Source: Bacteroidales bacterium (GTDB lineage: Bacteria > Bacteroidota > Bacteroidia > Bacteroidales > Muribaculaceae). From it: 64,000 nucleotides of DNA. Within the stretch, counting starts at the first letter, position 1. The number at the start of each line of letters is the position of its first letter. Below are positions 28,252 through 38,105 of the stretch, in pieces. Location of the stretch: the NCBI GenBank assembly GCA_910575545.1, contig CAJTFH010000019.1, positions 1 through 64,000 of the forward strand. The letters are read 5' to 3'. The notes under the pieces were generated by a model. The model was not told the DNA's origin. It saw nothing but the letters and a program-made list of their open reading frames with translations, and searched no databases. Made by a program: the position numbers and the translations under genes.

Positions 28252-28770
28252 ATGAACAGCAGAAAAGCAAGACTCCCTGAAATCATCGATATTCTGGCTC
28301 ATCAGGTCATTTCATCGCAAGAAGAGCTCTCGAAGCAGCTTGCCATACGCGGCCACATCATAACACAGGCAACCCTATCGCGCGACCTCAAGCTACTGAA
28401 AGCCAACAAAGTCTCCGACGACCGCGGGGGCTACCGCTATGTCATCGGCGAAAACCACCCGTTCCTTCGTGGCCGCAAAGCGCAACGACCACAATATCAC
28501 GGCAACCAGGGCCATACAGCAGCCTTGTCAATTTCAATCACCGGAAACCTCATTGTAATCAAAACACGCAACGGATATGCATCGGGGCTAGCCTACGACA
28601 TCGACGTATTAGAATCGGAATGGGTGCTCGGAACGATTCCCGGAGCCGACACAGTGTTCGTCGCCGTCAAAGAAAGCGCTCCGCGCGCCGACCTTTACGC
28701 CCTGTTCAACAACTTCCTGCCCGACCACGTCATGAAAGAGGCAAAAAGTAACTTCATCGGGAATGAATGA
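28252..28770 (+). CDS. argR: Arginine repressor ArgR family
   Basis: 172 aa. N-terminal winged HTH (ISSQEELSKQLAIRGHIITQATLSRDLKLL) and C-terminal hexamerisation and arginine-binding domain with GTIPGADTVFVAV, the family signature. It senses arginine and controls biosynthesis or catabolism genes. No arginine genes are in the window, so its targets lie elsewhere. A terminator follows at 28811. Confidence 0.92.
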   Translation: MNSRKARLPEIIDILAHQVISSQEELSKQLAIRGHIITQATLSRDLKLLKANKVSDDRGGYRYVIGENHPFLRGRKAQRPQYHGNQGHTAALSISITGNLIVIKTRNGYASGLAYDIDVLESEWVLGTIPGADTVFVAVKESAPRADLYALFNNFLPDHVMKEAKSNFIGNE

Positions 28771-28810
28771 TAGTTATAACATCCAATAAACCACCGCATT
28801 AGTGCTCCGC

Positions 28811-28849
28811 AAAACAGCCGCTTAACAATTGGCTCAAGGCGCTGTTTTT
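28811..28849 (+). terminator. Terminator after argR
   Basis: AAAACAGC (28811-28818) pairs with GCTGTTTT (28841-28848), with further GC pairing inside after a bulge, followed by a T run. Confidence 0.65.
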
Positions 28850-28860
28850 AACCGGTTTGA

Positions 28861-28892
28861 TTTGTCTGTTAGCATCTTTTTTCGTACCTTTG
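28861..28892 (+). promoter_or_regulatory. Consensus Bacteroidetes promoter of gyrB
   Basis: -33 TTTG (28861-28864), 20-nt spacer, -7 TACCTTTG (28885-28892): an exact match to both boxes and to the preferred spacing, the best promoter in the window. Leader about 75 nt. Confidence 0.75.
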
Positions 28893-28974
28893 TAATCTAA
28901 TAAGGGCCACCCTATTCCGGCCCTGCAGCCAGCGTGAGCGGCTCACAGAACCATTTTTGAATACAGTTAGGTAT

Positions 28975-30930
28975 ATGTCAGAAGAAATATTCGACTTAGA
29001 CGGACAGAAATCGCAAGAGTATAGCGCCAGCAACATCCAAGTGCTCGAAGGCCTCGAAGCAGTCCGTAAACGCCCCGCCATGTATATCGGCGACATAAGC
29101 GTGAAAGGGCTGCATCATCTTGTCTATGAAGTTGTAGACAACTCAATCGACGAAGCTCTTGCAGGATTCTGCTCCCATATCGAAGTAGCAATTAACGAAG
29201 ACAACTCGATCACCGTTGTAGACAATGGCCGAGGCATTCCCGTCGACATGCATGAGAAGGAGCACAAAAGCGCCCTTGAAGTGGTGCTCACAGTGCTCCA
29301 TGCCGGGGGCAAATTCGACAAAGGTTCATATAAAGTGTCGGGAGGTCTCCACGGAGTGGGTGTCAGCTGTGTCAACGCCCTGTCGACATATCTGCGCGCA
29401 GAAGTGCGCAGAGGTGGCAAAATCTACATGCAGGAGTATTCAATCGGCAAACCCACCAGCGACCTGCAGGTAATCGGCGCATCAGACACCACCGGCACAT
29501 CAATCACATTCAAGCCGGATCCGACAATCTTCACCGTCACCGTCTATGACTACGAGACCCTCGCCAACCGTCTGCGCGACCTCGCATTCCTCAACGCAGG
29601 GATAACACTGACCCTCACCGACCGCCGCACAACCGACAGCGAAGGCAACCCCCGCCGCGAAGTGTTCTATTCGGCCAACGGGCTCAGCGAATTCGTACAG
29701 TATATCGACTCGAACAAAGAGTCGCTGATTAACGATGTCATACACCTCAACACCGAGCGGCAAGGCATCCCCGTTGAGGTTGCGTTGACCTATAACAGCA
29801 CTTTCAACGAAAACATCTATTCTTTTGTAAACAACATCAACACCATCGAGGGTGGCACACACCTGACCGGGTTCCGCCGCGGACTGACCTCCACCCTCAA
29901 GAAATATGCTGAAGACAACAAGCTCCTGGAAAAGAGCAAAGTCGAGATTTCCAGCGATGACTTCCGCGAAGGACTTACAGCCGTAATCTCGGTGAAAGTC
30001 ATGGAGCCGCAGTTCGAGGGGCAGACCAAAACCAAACTCGGCAATAACGAAGTTATAGGAGCGGTGCAGACAGCCGTCAGCGACGCCCTGCGCACATATC
30101 TCGAAGAGCATCCCAAAGAAGCGAAAACAATTGTTGAAAAGGTGGTTCTTGCCGCACAAGCCCGCCATGCAGCCTATAACGCCCGTGTAAAAATACAGCG
30201 CAAATCGCCCCTATGCGGTGGCGGCCTCCCCGGCAAGCTCGCCGACTGCTCGAGCCGCACCGCTGAAGAATGTGAAATCTTCCTTGTCGAAGGAGATTCT
30301 GCGGGCGGAACTGCCAAGAGCGGACGCGACCGCCGGTTCCAGGCCATCCTCCCCTTGCGAGGCAAAGTGCTCAACGTTGAAAAGGCGATGGATCACAAAG
30401 TGTTCGATTCAGAGCAGATTACCAATATTTTCCGCGCCCTTCGCGTGACAATCGGCACAGAAGACGACCCCAAAGAGGCAAACCTATCCAAACTCGCCTA
30501 CCACAAAGTGATAATAATGACCGATGCCGATGTCGACGGCGCCCATATCGCCACCCTGCTGATGACCCTGTTCTTCCGCCGGATGCGCCCGATAATCGAA
30601 CAAGGCTACCTGTATCTCGCCACTCCGCCGCTCTATAAATGCTCGAAAGGGAAAATCGAGGAATATTGCTGGACTGAACAGCAGCGCCAGGCATTCATAG
30701 CCCAACACGGCGAAAAAACAAAAGTACAGCGCTACAAAGGTCTCGGAGAAATGAGCGACCAGGAACTGCGCGACACCACCATGGCTCCGGAGAAACGCCT
30801 TCTGAAACAGGTCCAGATCAGCGATGCCGCCGAAGCAGACCGCATATTCTCCATGCTGATGGGTGAGGATGTAGCACCCCGCCGCGATTTCATCGAAGCC
30901 AACGCAAACTACGCCAATATCGACGCTTGA
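28975..30930 (+). CDS. gyrB: DNA gyrase subunit B
   Basis: 651 aa. GHKL ATPase motifs EVVDNSIDEALAG, DNGRGIPVD and GGLHGVGVSCVNALS, then the TOPRIM EGDSAGG, PLRGKVLNVE and DADVDGAHI, and the C-terminal GyrB motif QRYKGLGEMSDQEL. With GyrA it introduces negative supercoils. The QRYKGLGEM ending and length favour GyrB over ParE. The start at 28975 (MSEEIFDLDG) matches homologues. Confidence 0.95.
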   Translation: MSEEIFDLDGQKSQEYSASNIQVLEGLEAVRKRPAMYIGDISVKGLHHLVYEVVDNSIDEALAGFCSHIEVAINEDNSITVVDNGRGIPVDMHEKEHKSALEVVLTVLHAGGKFDKGSYKVSGGLHGVGVSCVNALSTYLRAEVRRGGKIYMQEYSIGKPTSDLQVIGASDTTGTSITFKPDPTIFTVTVYDYETLANRLRDLAFLNAGITLTLTDRRTTDSEGNPRREVFYSANGLSEFVQYIDSNKESLINDVIHLNTERQGIPVEVALTYNSTFNENIYSFVNNINTIEGGTHLTGFRRGLTSTLKKYAEDNKLLEKSKVEISSDDFREGLTAVISVKVMEPQFEGQTKTKLGNNEVIGAVQTAVSDALRTYLEEHPKEAKTIVEKVVLAAQARHAAYNARVKIQRKSPLCGGGLPGKLADCSSRTAEECEIFLVEGDSAGGTAKSGRDRRFQAILPLRGKVLNVEKAMDHKVFDSEQITNIFRALRVTIGTEDDPKEANLSKLAYHKVIIMTDADVDGAHIATLLMTLFFRRMRPIIEQGYLYLATPPLYKCSKGKIEEYCWTEQQRQAFIAQHGEKTKVQRYKGLGEMSDQELRDTTMAPEKRLLKQVQISDAAEADRIFSMLMGEDVAPRRDFIEANANYANIDA

Positions 30931-31050
30931 CCACTCCGGAATCCCGTTTCCGGAGCTTCCGGCGAGAGAAACATCCTAACATATCGGGCTGCAATAGCGT
31001 TATAGTTACATTGACGGACTTTGATTAACCCCGCGTTTCAACAAAATTCT

Positions 31051-33420
31051 ATGGCTAAATTATCAGCAAAAAAAGCAGCCGCGAAACTCAAAGAGCAGGT
31101 ATCGGCCTACATAGCCAACCCCACGGCAAGCACATTCAATTATAAACAGGTGTCGCACGCAATCGGCGCCGACACCCCCGCCGCCCAACGGAGTGTGGCT
31201 CTCCTGCTGGCCGAACTTGCATTCGACGGCGACATAGTGGAAATCGCCCCCGGCAAATTCAAGGCCCCGCAACGCAACAATGTGGCAACCGGCACTTTCG
31301 TGCGCCGGTCAAACGGGAAAAACAGCGTGATTACCGACGACGACTCGGAAGCGATTTTCGTTGCCGAGCGCAACTCGATGCACGCTCTTAACGGCGACCG
31401 CGTGCGCGTAGATATTGCCGCATGTCGCAAAGGCCAGGAAGCCGAAGCCCAGGTTATAGAAATCATAGAAAAGAAGGAGCAGACATTCATCGGAACGCTC
31501 CAGGTGGATTCCAACCTCGCGTTCCTGAAGACCGATTCAAAGTTCCTGGCATGCGACATTTTTATCCCTTACAACAAATTGCAGGGGGGAGAGACGGGCG
31601 ACAAAGCCATAGTGCGCATAACTTCATGGCCTGACGACGCCAAAAACCCACGTGGGGAAGTTGTCGACATACTTGGAAAAACAGGGGAAAACAACGCAGA
31701 AATCCATGCGATATTGGCAGAATACGGCCTGCCATACAAATATCCGGCCAACGTTGAGAAAGCAGCCGATAAAATCGACGCAGGAATAACCCCTGAAGTA
31801 ATCGCCGCCCGTGAAGATTTCCGCGAGACAGTAACTTTCACTATAGACCCCAAAGACGCAAAAGACTTCGACGATGCTTTGTCGCTGCGTGTTCTGCCCA
31901 ATGGCAACTATGAAGTGGGAGTGCATATAGCCGATGTGACACACTACGTCACCCCCGGTTCGGTAATTGACAAGGAGGCGATGAACCGAGCCACCTCGGT
32001 CTATCTGGTAGACCGGGTGGTGCCAATGTTGCCCGAACATCTTTGCAACGGCATCTGCTCGCTGCGACCCGATGAGGAAAAGCTTTCATTCTCATGTGTA
32101 TTCGAGCTGAATAACAATGCTGAAGTCATAAACAGCAGGATATGCCGAACCGTAATACGCAGCAACCGACGCTTCACCTATGAGGAAGCGCAGGAAATCA
32201 TCGAAACAGGCCACGGCGACTTCGCCGATGAGATTCTGACCCTCGACAGCCTCGCAAAAAAACTCCGCGCCCGCCGTTTTGAGAACGGTTCTGTTGATTT
32301 CGACCGCGAAGAGGTGCGTTTCGATATTGATGAAACCGGTCACCCTACAGGAGTGTATTTCAAAGTCTCCAAAGACGCCAATAAGCTCATAGAGGAATTC
32401 ATGCTGCTTGCCAACCGCACCGTAGCCGCCACAATCGGCACCAGCGGACGCAACCGCAAAGGGAAGGCATTCGTTTACCGGGTCCACGACCAGCCTGACC
32501 CTGCCAAACTAACCGACCTTGCCACGATCGCACGCACATTCGGCTACAAACTCAAAACAAACGGCTCCCCGGGTGAAATCAACCGTTCAATCAACAAGAT
32601 GCTTGCCGACATAAAAGGCAAAGGGGAAGAAAACTACCTGTCGGTGCTTGCCATCAGGTCTATGGCCAAAGCTGTATACACCACCGAAAACATAGGCCAT
32701 TACGGTTTGGGATTCGACTACTATACCCATTTCACCTCACCGATACGCCGTTACCCCGACATGATGGTGCACCGTTTGCTGGAACGTTACCTGGCCGGAG
32801 GGCGCAGTGTCAACATCGAGAAACTTGAAGACCAGTGCAAACATTCTTCATCGATGGAACAGCTTGCCAGCAATGCCGAGCGTTCATCAATCAAATACAA
32901 ACAGGTCGAATACATGGCCGACCATCTGGGAGAGGAATACACCGGCATGATTTCAGGCGTGACTGAATGGGGGTTATATGTCGAACTCGACGACAACAAA
33001 TGCGAAGGCCTCGTGCCTATGCGCGATCTCGCCGATGATTTCTATGATTTCGATGAAAAGAACTACTGTCTGCGCGGACGCCGCCGAGGCAACATCTACC
33101 GTCTCGGAGACCAGGTGAAAGTCAGAGTGGCCAACACAAACCTCGAAAAGAAACAGCTCGATTTCGTAATCGTCGACGATATGGGGCGTGCCGGTTCTGA
33201 CGACATGGGACAGAAAGTTTCCGTTGCCCAGGCTCTGTCGAATTCGACACCACAAGCATCGAAACATGTCACCCGGCATGAAAAAGCAAAAGCGGCCGCC
33301 CGTTCCAACCGCAAAGCAAAAGCAAAAGCCCAGCGGACAGACAAAGCGGCAAAACAACAGAAAGGCAGCAAAACAAAGAAAGCGGCAAAAGCCGCACCAC
33401 GGACACGGAAACGCCGTTAA
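31051..33420 (+). CDS. rnr: Ribonuclease R
   Basis: 789 aa 3'-5' exoribonuclease. N-terminal winged helix, cold-shock domains, RNB catalytic core with the Asp cluster DPKDAKDFDDALS and HIADVTHYV, then an S1 domain (GMISGVTEWGLYVELD) and a very basic Lys/Arg/Ala-rich tail of about 50 residues, as in other RNase R proteins. Degrades structured RNA. The ATG at 31051 is preferred; an in-frame TTG lies 30 bp upstream. Confidence 0.95.
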   Translation: MAKLSAKKAAAKLKEQVSAYIANPTASTFNYKQVSHAIGADTPAAQRSVALLLAELAFDGDIVEIAPGKFKAPQRNNVATGTFVRRSNGKNSVITDDDSEAIFVAERNSMHALNGDRVRVDIAACRKGQEAEAQVIEIIEKKEQTFIGTLQVDSNLAFLKTDSKFLACDIFIPYNKLQGGETGDKAIVRITSWPDDAKNPRGEVVDILGKTGENNAEIHAILAEYGLPYKYPANVEKAADKIDAGITPEVIAAREDFRETVTFTIDPKDAKDFDDALSLRVLPNGNYEVGVHIADVTHYVTPGSVIDKEAMNRATSVYLVDRVVPMLPEHLCNGICSLRPDEEKLSFSCVFELNNNAEVINSRICRTVIRSNRRFTYEEAQEIIETGHGDFADEILTLDSLAKKLRARRFENGSVDFDREEVRFDIDETGHPTGVYFKVSKDANKLIEEFMLLANRTVAATIGTSGRNRKGKAFVYRVHDQPDPAKLTDLATIARTFGYKLKTNGSPGEINRSINKMLADIKGKGEENYLSVLAIRSMAKAVYTTENIGHYGLGFDYYTHFTSPIRRYPDMMVHRLLERYLAGGRSVNIEKLEDQCKHSSSMEQLASNAERSSIKYKQVEYMADHLGEEYTGMISGVTEWGLYVELDDNKCEGLVPMRDLADDFYDFDEKNYCLRGRRRGNIYRLGDQVKVRVANTNLEKKQLDFVIVDDMGRAGSDDMGQKVSVAQALSNSTPQASKHVTRHEKAKAAARSNRKAKAKAQRTDKAAKQQKGSKTKKAAKAAPRTRKRR

Positions 33421-33469
33421 ACGCCGGGAGACGACCTTCTGACCAGGGCGCCCGGATGCATCCTGCCGA

Positions 33470-33778
33470 TTAATTATTAATGTTCTCGAGAGGACTCCTG
33501 CGATTTACCGCAGGGGTCTTCTTTTTTACCGGCGATTTACCGTTTTTAGCGCCTTTACTACGACGCTTTGGCAATTTCTGAACAGTATCAACGGCAGCCG
33601 AACCGCCAGCTGTCAAAACGGTATCAGACTGAGAAAACATACCAGCCTGGGCCTGTTGTGTCTCTGCATATTTCGACCGCAGGCCCTCTGTCAGCCATAA
33701 CACTCCTAAAATAATCGTTAGCACCACAGCCAAAACGATAAGGCCCCTGATTTCCTTACGGGTTACGTTCACACTCAT
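33470..33778 (-). CDS. Small single-pass membrane protein, unknown
   Basis: 102 aa. One membrane helix near the N-terminus (LIVLAVVLTIILGVLWLTEGL), then a polar linker and a basic tail (LPKRRSKGAKNGKSPVKKK). No family recognised. It lies 31 bp upstream of nothing obvious on its own strand except that the DUF4421 gene ends... precedes it at 33810, so the two are probably co-transcribed. Its last ~17 codons contain the rnr terminator on the opposite strand. Confidence 0.6.
   Translation of the reverse strand: MSVNVTRKEIRGLIVLAVVLTIILGVLWLTEGLRSKYAETQQAQAGMFSQSDTVLTAGGSAAVDTVQKLPKRRSKGAKNGKSPVKKKTPAVNRRSPLENINN
33490..33527 (+). terminator. Terminator after rnr
   Basis: 13-bp stem (33490-33502 with 33509-33521, two G-U pairs, ATTTAC loop) followed by six T. 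It sits inside the last codons of the convergent gene at 33470. Confidence 0.75.
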
Positions 33779-33809
33779 AGCTCATTACCCTGACGGTTAT
33801 AAAAACTGC

Positions 33810-34961
33810 TCACCAAAGGTCGAAACGGAAACCTGCCGACATTTCAGCGGTCAGCATACCGGTCAGCAATGAATGCTCCTTGTCATATATCAGACCTGCA
33901 TCATAACGGCCTACCAGTCCGAAAAACCAACGTTTATTCAGGTTATAGACAATCGACGCCCTCATCTGGTTACTTAATGCAAACGATGTGTGGCGCTCAC
34001 CCGGACGGTTAACGCTTCCTTTCCTTAAACCTATCATAGGCGACACGGAAACACCCAGACACCACCCTTTGTGGAACACCCAGTTGTAGGCATAACCGAC
34101 TTTCAGGGCATAATTCATGTTTTTCACATTATACAGGTAGTTCCATGTCTCAGGCAGATTTCTGAACAGCTCACCTTCAAGTGAGCGGAAATCGAAATCG
34201 AACCGCTGATTCCAGAATGACAGCCCCGCATATAGCGAACCGGAACTTTTCACCTGTATCTTGCTATAATAGAACGCCGCCGCCTGTGAATAATGCCTGT
34301 GATTGAAAAAATAATACATATCGAGCTGCCACTGGCGGGTGTTTATGCCATGGAACTTTATATCGGTGCGCTTGATGTCGTCGGGCATACCCATCCGTGA
34401 AATAGTTGTTCCGATGTCATTTTGCATAGTCTGGAACTCCAGGGCGAACAACGAGCAGTTAAACTGGAAGTTGAACCGCTGGCGGGTGCGCTCGGCACCT
34501 GTAAAATATTTACTGAGATTCAAATCATAACCTACCGACACAGCCATATAAGTAATATAGAATCCGAGGGTTGTTGAAGGGCGCGATGCCATCTCCATGC
34601 GGTAACCGTCGATAAGCCTGAAATCATATTGGTCAAACCACGAATCCAGCTTCATCTTCACATTCCACCGCTTGCCGGAGCCTTGCACATAGGTGGAATC
34701 ATAGGAATTGAAAAATTTATCGCCCCACTGGTAGACTCCTACGCAAAACCTCGGAAACTTGCCCCAAGCTGCAATTGAATCAAGGGCAAACGATTCCATC
34801 GACAGCGCGGCGGCCTTCGGTGCCGCCGGCCCCATGGCCAGCCACAGAAGCCACGAAACCACACAAACCGGCAACAGCCGTTTGCGGCCACATCTCAATA
34901 TCCCATTAACAACAAGGTTTATAGTCACTCTCAGATAACTTTGATTGCTGTGCAATAGCAT
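33810..34961 (-). CDS. DUF4421-family outer-membrane-type protein
   Basis: 383 aa. A hydrophobic stretch near residues 25-50 (LLPVCVVSWLLWLAMG) is a late signal sequence, so the true start may be an internal codon. The remainder is strand-rich with YDSTYVQGSGKRWNVKMKLDSW and AVSVGYDLNLSKYF, as in DUF4421 proteins of Bacteroidetes, and ends in an aromatic-rich strand (GFRFDLW). Likely a barrel in the outer membrane; function unknown. Promoter box TATCTTTG at 35012-35005. Confidence 0.72.
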   Translation of the reverse strand: MLLHSNQSYLRVTINLVVNGILRCGRKRLLPVCVVSWLLWLAMGPAAPKAAALSMESFALDSIAAWGKFPRFCVGVYQWGDKFFNSYDSTYVQGSGKRWNVKMKLDSWFDQYDFRLIDGYRMEMASRPSTTLGFYITYMAVSVGYDLNLSKYFTGAERTRQRFNFQFNCSLFALEFQTMQNDIGTTISRMGMPDDIKRTDIKFHGINTRQWQLDMYYFFNHRHYSQAAAFYYSKIQVKSSGSLYAGLSFWNQRFDFDFRSLEGELFRNLPETWNYLYNVKNMNYALKVGYAYNWVFHKGWCLGVSVSPMIGLRKGSVNRPGERHTSFALSNQMRASIVYNLNKRWFFGLVGRYDAGLIYDKEHSLLTGMLTAEMSAGFRFDLW

Positions 34962-35004
34962 TCTTCAGGCGTCTGCTTGAATTTAACATATCATCAAACG
35001 GCGA

Positions 35005-35012
35005 CAAAGATA
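35005..35012 (-). promoter_or_regulatory. Promoter -7 box for the DUF4421 gene
   Basis: TATCTTTG followed by GT on the minus strand; leader about 35-40 nt. Confidence 0.45.
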
Positions 35013-35067
35013 CGCAAATTTCTATCAATCTCTGCCATCAATCTGCCGAAATGGCCATAATCTGCTC

Positions 35068-35094
35068 CAAATAGAACAAATAGAACAAATAGAA
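35068..35094. repeat. Short tandem repeat, 3 x 9 bp
   Basis: Three perfect copies of CAAATAGAA, located about 55 bp upstream of the -7 box of the DUF4421 gene. Confidence 0.85.
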
Positions 35095-35140
35095 CGACAG
35101 GAAGGTGCAGGCAGCCGACCACGCCTTTCCCATAATGATA

Positions 35141-35175
35141 AAAAAAGGTGGTGTGCCTAAATCCGGCACACCACC
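35141..35175 (-). terminator. Terminator of the subtilase gene
   Basis: On the minus strand an 11-bp perfect stem (GGTGGTGTGCC / GGCACACCACC with a 7-nt loop) is followed by TTTTTT; it starts about 38 bp after the subtilase stop. Confidence 0.8.
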
Positions 35176-35212
35176 ACTGCATATACACCCATGGGAGCGG
35201 GTTGCAATTAAA

Positions 35213-37426
35213 TTATTTCACAACGAACTTACGGGCCACATTGCCGGCAGGAGTTGCCACATTGACAACATATATGCCGTCGGCAAGGCCGGAAGCGTCA
35301 AATGTCAGGGTGTCACCGTCAGCAGCTGCCGCCAGGACTTTCGCCCCTTGAACGCTGTAGACCTCAACCGCGATATCGTCGGCATTGACATAGCTGACCT
35401 CATAGTTACGGCCACCGAGGTTCTGTATGATAAGGTTCATGCCATTGTCATCAGCAGCGACGTTGCCCAGGGAAGCCTTTCCATCAATAGCCATTTTCAA
35501 CCCTGCCAATGCGTCAATCTTACCGGCGCCCCAACGGAGCAGATTCTGACCTACAGAACTGTTGGTATAATTATCTTTGATGGAAGTCTTTTCAATAATA
35601 TCAAGACACTGCTGCACGTTCATTTCAGGCCATGCCTGAGCCCAAAGCGCAACCACACCGGCAACGAAAGGAGATGACATTGATGTGCCCTGCATCGGAT
35701 ACCAATAATGCTCACGGTCAAACGAATTTGAAACAGCGCATACGCGGTTATTGTTAATAGCGTCGTTCATAACACTCTTCATCCAATATGTGCTTACGGC
35801 TGACACCACCTGCGCTCCAGGCGCACAAACATGGGGAAGTTTACGGCCGTCGGCAGTTGTTCCGTAAGATGAGAATGAAGCGATATCACCGGTCGTGCCA
35901 CCACCGGCATAGGCCCCTGAACCTACATAAGGAGCTGATGTACGTGACACATATGCGCCTACGGAAATCATATTGTAACCGCAGCCGAAACCGTTAATAG
36001 TACCGTTAGGTGTGCCGTTTACATATCCGCTGACATTTTCAGAAGAGAACACAGCCTCTGCCTCGGAGCTACGCAGCGTGTTGACATAACCCACTACCGT
36101 GCGTCCATTGCTGGCTGTAACGTTAACCCCGACACAATAGGTTGACAACTGGTTCGCTTTAACAACACCGACCAGCTGCACATTGTATCTGTTGGTTGAC
36201 TTATTCACCCCCCCTACGCCGGATACGTAGCTTGATGGATCATACTGGCTGCCCATGGCATCGCCTGTCAGACGTGCTGTATTGTCTGCTTCTACCGGAA
36301 TCGACTGCACGACTTTCCCCGAAGATTTATCATAAACTACCAGATTGCAATTGAAAGCCTCGTCTGTATCACTCCAGAATTCAGCTGTATAAGCGATTTT
36401 TGATGTAGGGCCGGTAGTAGAGGTCGTCTGGGGCACTATGAATGTGTTTAACGTCTTATTCGCGCCGAAAGAGCTGAATTTCCTTGATACTGACATCGGC
36501 AGCTCCCCTTCATTACCGGCAGAGATACAGATTATGGCGTCTTTTCCGAGAGCGTCAAGGAACTTGCTGCGGTCTGAGTTGGGGTCGTGTGAGCCGGTGT
36601 TACTACCGAGCGAGAGATTCACAACCACCGGCTGACCCAATTCTTTTCCTTTCTTAACCACCGTTTCAACCCCCGCAAGAATTGCGTTGTCGGTAAAATC
36701 GCCGCAACCGATAAGTAGGTCTGCTTCATATGCAGGTCCGTAATAAGGAATCGCCCCCTTTGCACCACCGGCATAAGTCCCGGTGGCGTCATTGCTACCT
36801 GCAATAATGCCGAGCACATGGGTACCGTGGGATTCCTGATTATTTTCTGTAGTGAATTTTGCGATTTCGGCCGGATCGGTTATATCCTGGTTGCTCGAGG
36901 TTGTTTCCCGACGTACATATATACCTTTTACACGTGTCGATCCGTCGGCATTGCGGAAAGATGCATGGTTAGGATCCAGGCCGGTGTCATACAACCCTAC
37001 GGTAACACCTTTGCCAGTATATGAATGACCGGCAAGTCCGTCGCCGGAGCCATCATTTATCACATCCACATTACTAACTATCCTTGCCTGATCAAGATAG
37101 GGCCGGCTTTCATTTCCAAAGCTGACAGACTCTACCTGGGGCAAAGAAGCCAGCTCTTCCACTCTGTCGATAGCCACATTCACCATGGCCATATTCTCTA
37201 CTACCGATGACACCTTGTAACCTTTACCTTTCAACACATCGATGTCGGCAGGATTTGCAACAGTCACAAGTGCAAGAACCTCGGGTGCGGCCACGCTTCT
37301 TGCCTTTGGAGTTGACATATAGGATTCAATCGCCAGTCGACCCAAACCGTTGATTTTCGACTGCGCCATCAGTGTGCCGCTGCAACAAGCGGCAAGCATA
37401 CCGAAAATTAGCAGATTCTTCTTCAT
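35213..37426 (-). CDS. Secreted S8 subtilisin-like protease with T9SS sorting domain
   Basis: 737 aa. Signal peptide (LLIFGMLAACCSGTLMAQ), an I9-like prosequence (VLALVTVANPADIDVLKGKG), then the catalytic triad: Asp in VGLYDTGLDPNHA, His in SHGTHVLGIIAG, Ser in GTSMSSPFVAG. The last ~75 residues (VYSVQGAKVLAAA ... GIYVVNV ... RKFVVK) match type A T9SS C-terminal domains, which route proteins through the Por system to the surface. The start at 37426 (MKKNLL) gives a proper signal peptide. -7 box at 37563-37556. Confidence 0.92.
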   Translation of the reverse strand: MKKNLLIFGMLAACCSGTLMAQSKINGLGRLAIESYMSTPKARSVAAPEVLALVTVANPADIDVLKGKGYKVSSVVENMAMVNVAIDRVEELASLPQVESVSFGNESRPYLDQARIVSNVDVINDGSGDGLAGHSYTGKGVTVGLYDTGLDPNHASFRNADGSTRVKGIYVRRETTSSNQDITDPAEIAKFTTENNQESHGTHVLGIIAGSNDATGTYAGGAKGAIPYYGPAYEADLLIGCGDFTDNAILAGVETVVKKGKELGQPVVVNLSLGSNTGSHDPNSDRSKFLDALGKDAIICISAGNEGELPMSVSRKFSSFGANKTLNTFIVPQTTSTTGPTSKIAYTAEFWSDTDEAFNCNLVVYDKSSGKVVQSIPVEADNTARLTGDAMGSQYDPSSYVSGVGGVNKSTNRYNVQLVGVVKANQLSTYCVGVNVTASNGRTVVGYVNTLRSSEAEAVFSSENVSGYVNGTPNGTINGFGCGYNMISVGAYVSRTSAPYVGSGAYAGGGTTGDIASFSSYGTTADGRKLPHVCAPGAQVVSAVSTYWMKSVMNDAINNNRVCAVSNSFDREHYWYPMQGTSMSSPFVAGVVALWAQAWPEMNVQQCLDIIEKTSIKDNYTNSSVGQNLLRWGAGKIDALAGLKMAIDGKASLGNVAADDNGMNLIIQNLGGRNYEVSYVNADDIAVEVYSVQGAKVLAAAADGDTLTFDASGLADGIYVVNVATPAGNVARKFVVK

Positions 37427-38105
37427 ATCATTTATCTGATTTAAATAATTACAATTTGTCACTGTGCCAGCCGATGCATCCCTGTAACGGCAAAAGCCCT
37501 ACGGCAACGGCATCGGTCAAAATGTCGGCCAACGCCATAATAGCCGGATATTTTGCAAAAATAGCAATAATTTTCGGAAACAAGAGATATTTTAAGGAGC
37601 AAATACGCTGATTTTTGCATTTTTTACCGCCACTTTAAATTAGAAAATGCGCCACCCCGATTTCAGGCTGATTTCAAGAGTTTCCAATTAGATTTATTAC
37701 AATTCACAACAACTTTATGGGAGTTTTAAAGCGTTATAATTAACAAATTTTAAATCCGAAATTTTAACTCTTTTTCAGCATTTATGCAGTCTGAATAATC
37801 ATGCAATCATGCGGATTACGCAATATGCTGACGTTTAACCGGTTTTAAAAAAGCTGCCGCAGGGGGATGTTTTACAACATGGCAAAATTTTAAATTAATG
37901 CTGCACAAAAGGTCAGGGAAAGTGTTTATTTTTTTGACATTTTGTATTACCTTTGCCGATACCATGTGGTGTTACGCGGTTTTCAAACCGATTACCGCGC
38001 CACCATCCGGAGGATTATGGGCAAAGCAGTCCCGACCCTCCAGTGCTGTTAAAATAACCCAAGCGTTGAATTATCTAACTCTTTATGTTTAATTATTTAT
38101 AGCGT
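37427..38105. promoter_or_regulatory. Divergent control region of subtilase gene and susC
   Basis: 679 bp, AT-rich in the middle. Minus-strand -7 box TATTTTTG (37563-37556) for the subtilase; plus-strand -7 box TACCTTTG (37948-37955) for susC, leaving a ~144-nt leader that can fold (GGTG, CGCGG and GGTTTT pairing with AAACC, CCGCG and CACC). No regulator-binding palindrome stands out and no sigma/anti-sigma pair is adjacent. Confidence 0.5.

Noticed and set aside
29500-30168. 222-codon minus-strand frame inside gyrB
   Set aside because: Antisense shadow of a conserved gene; no independent support.
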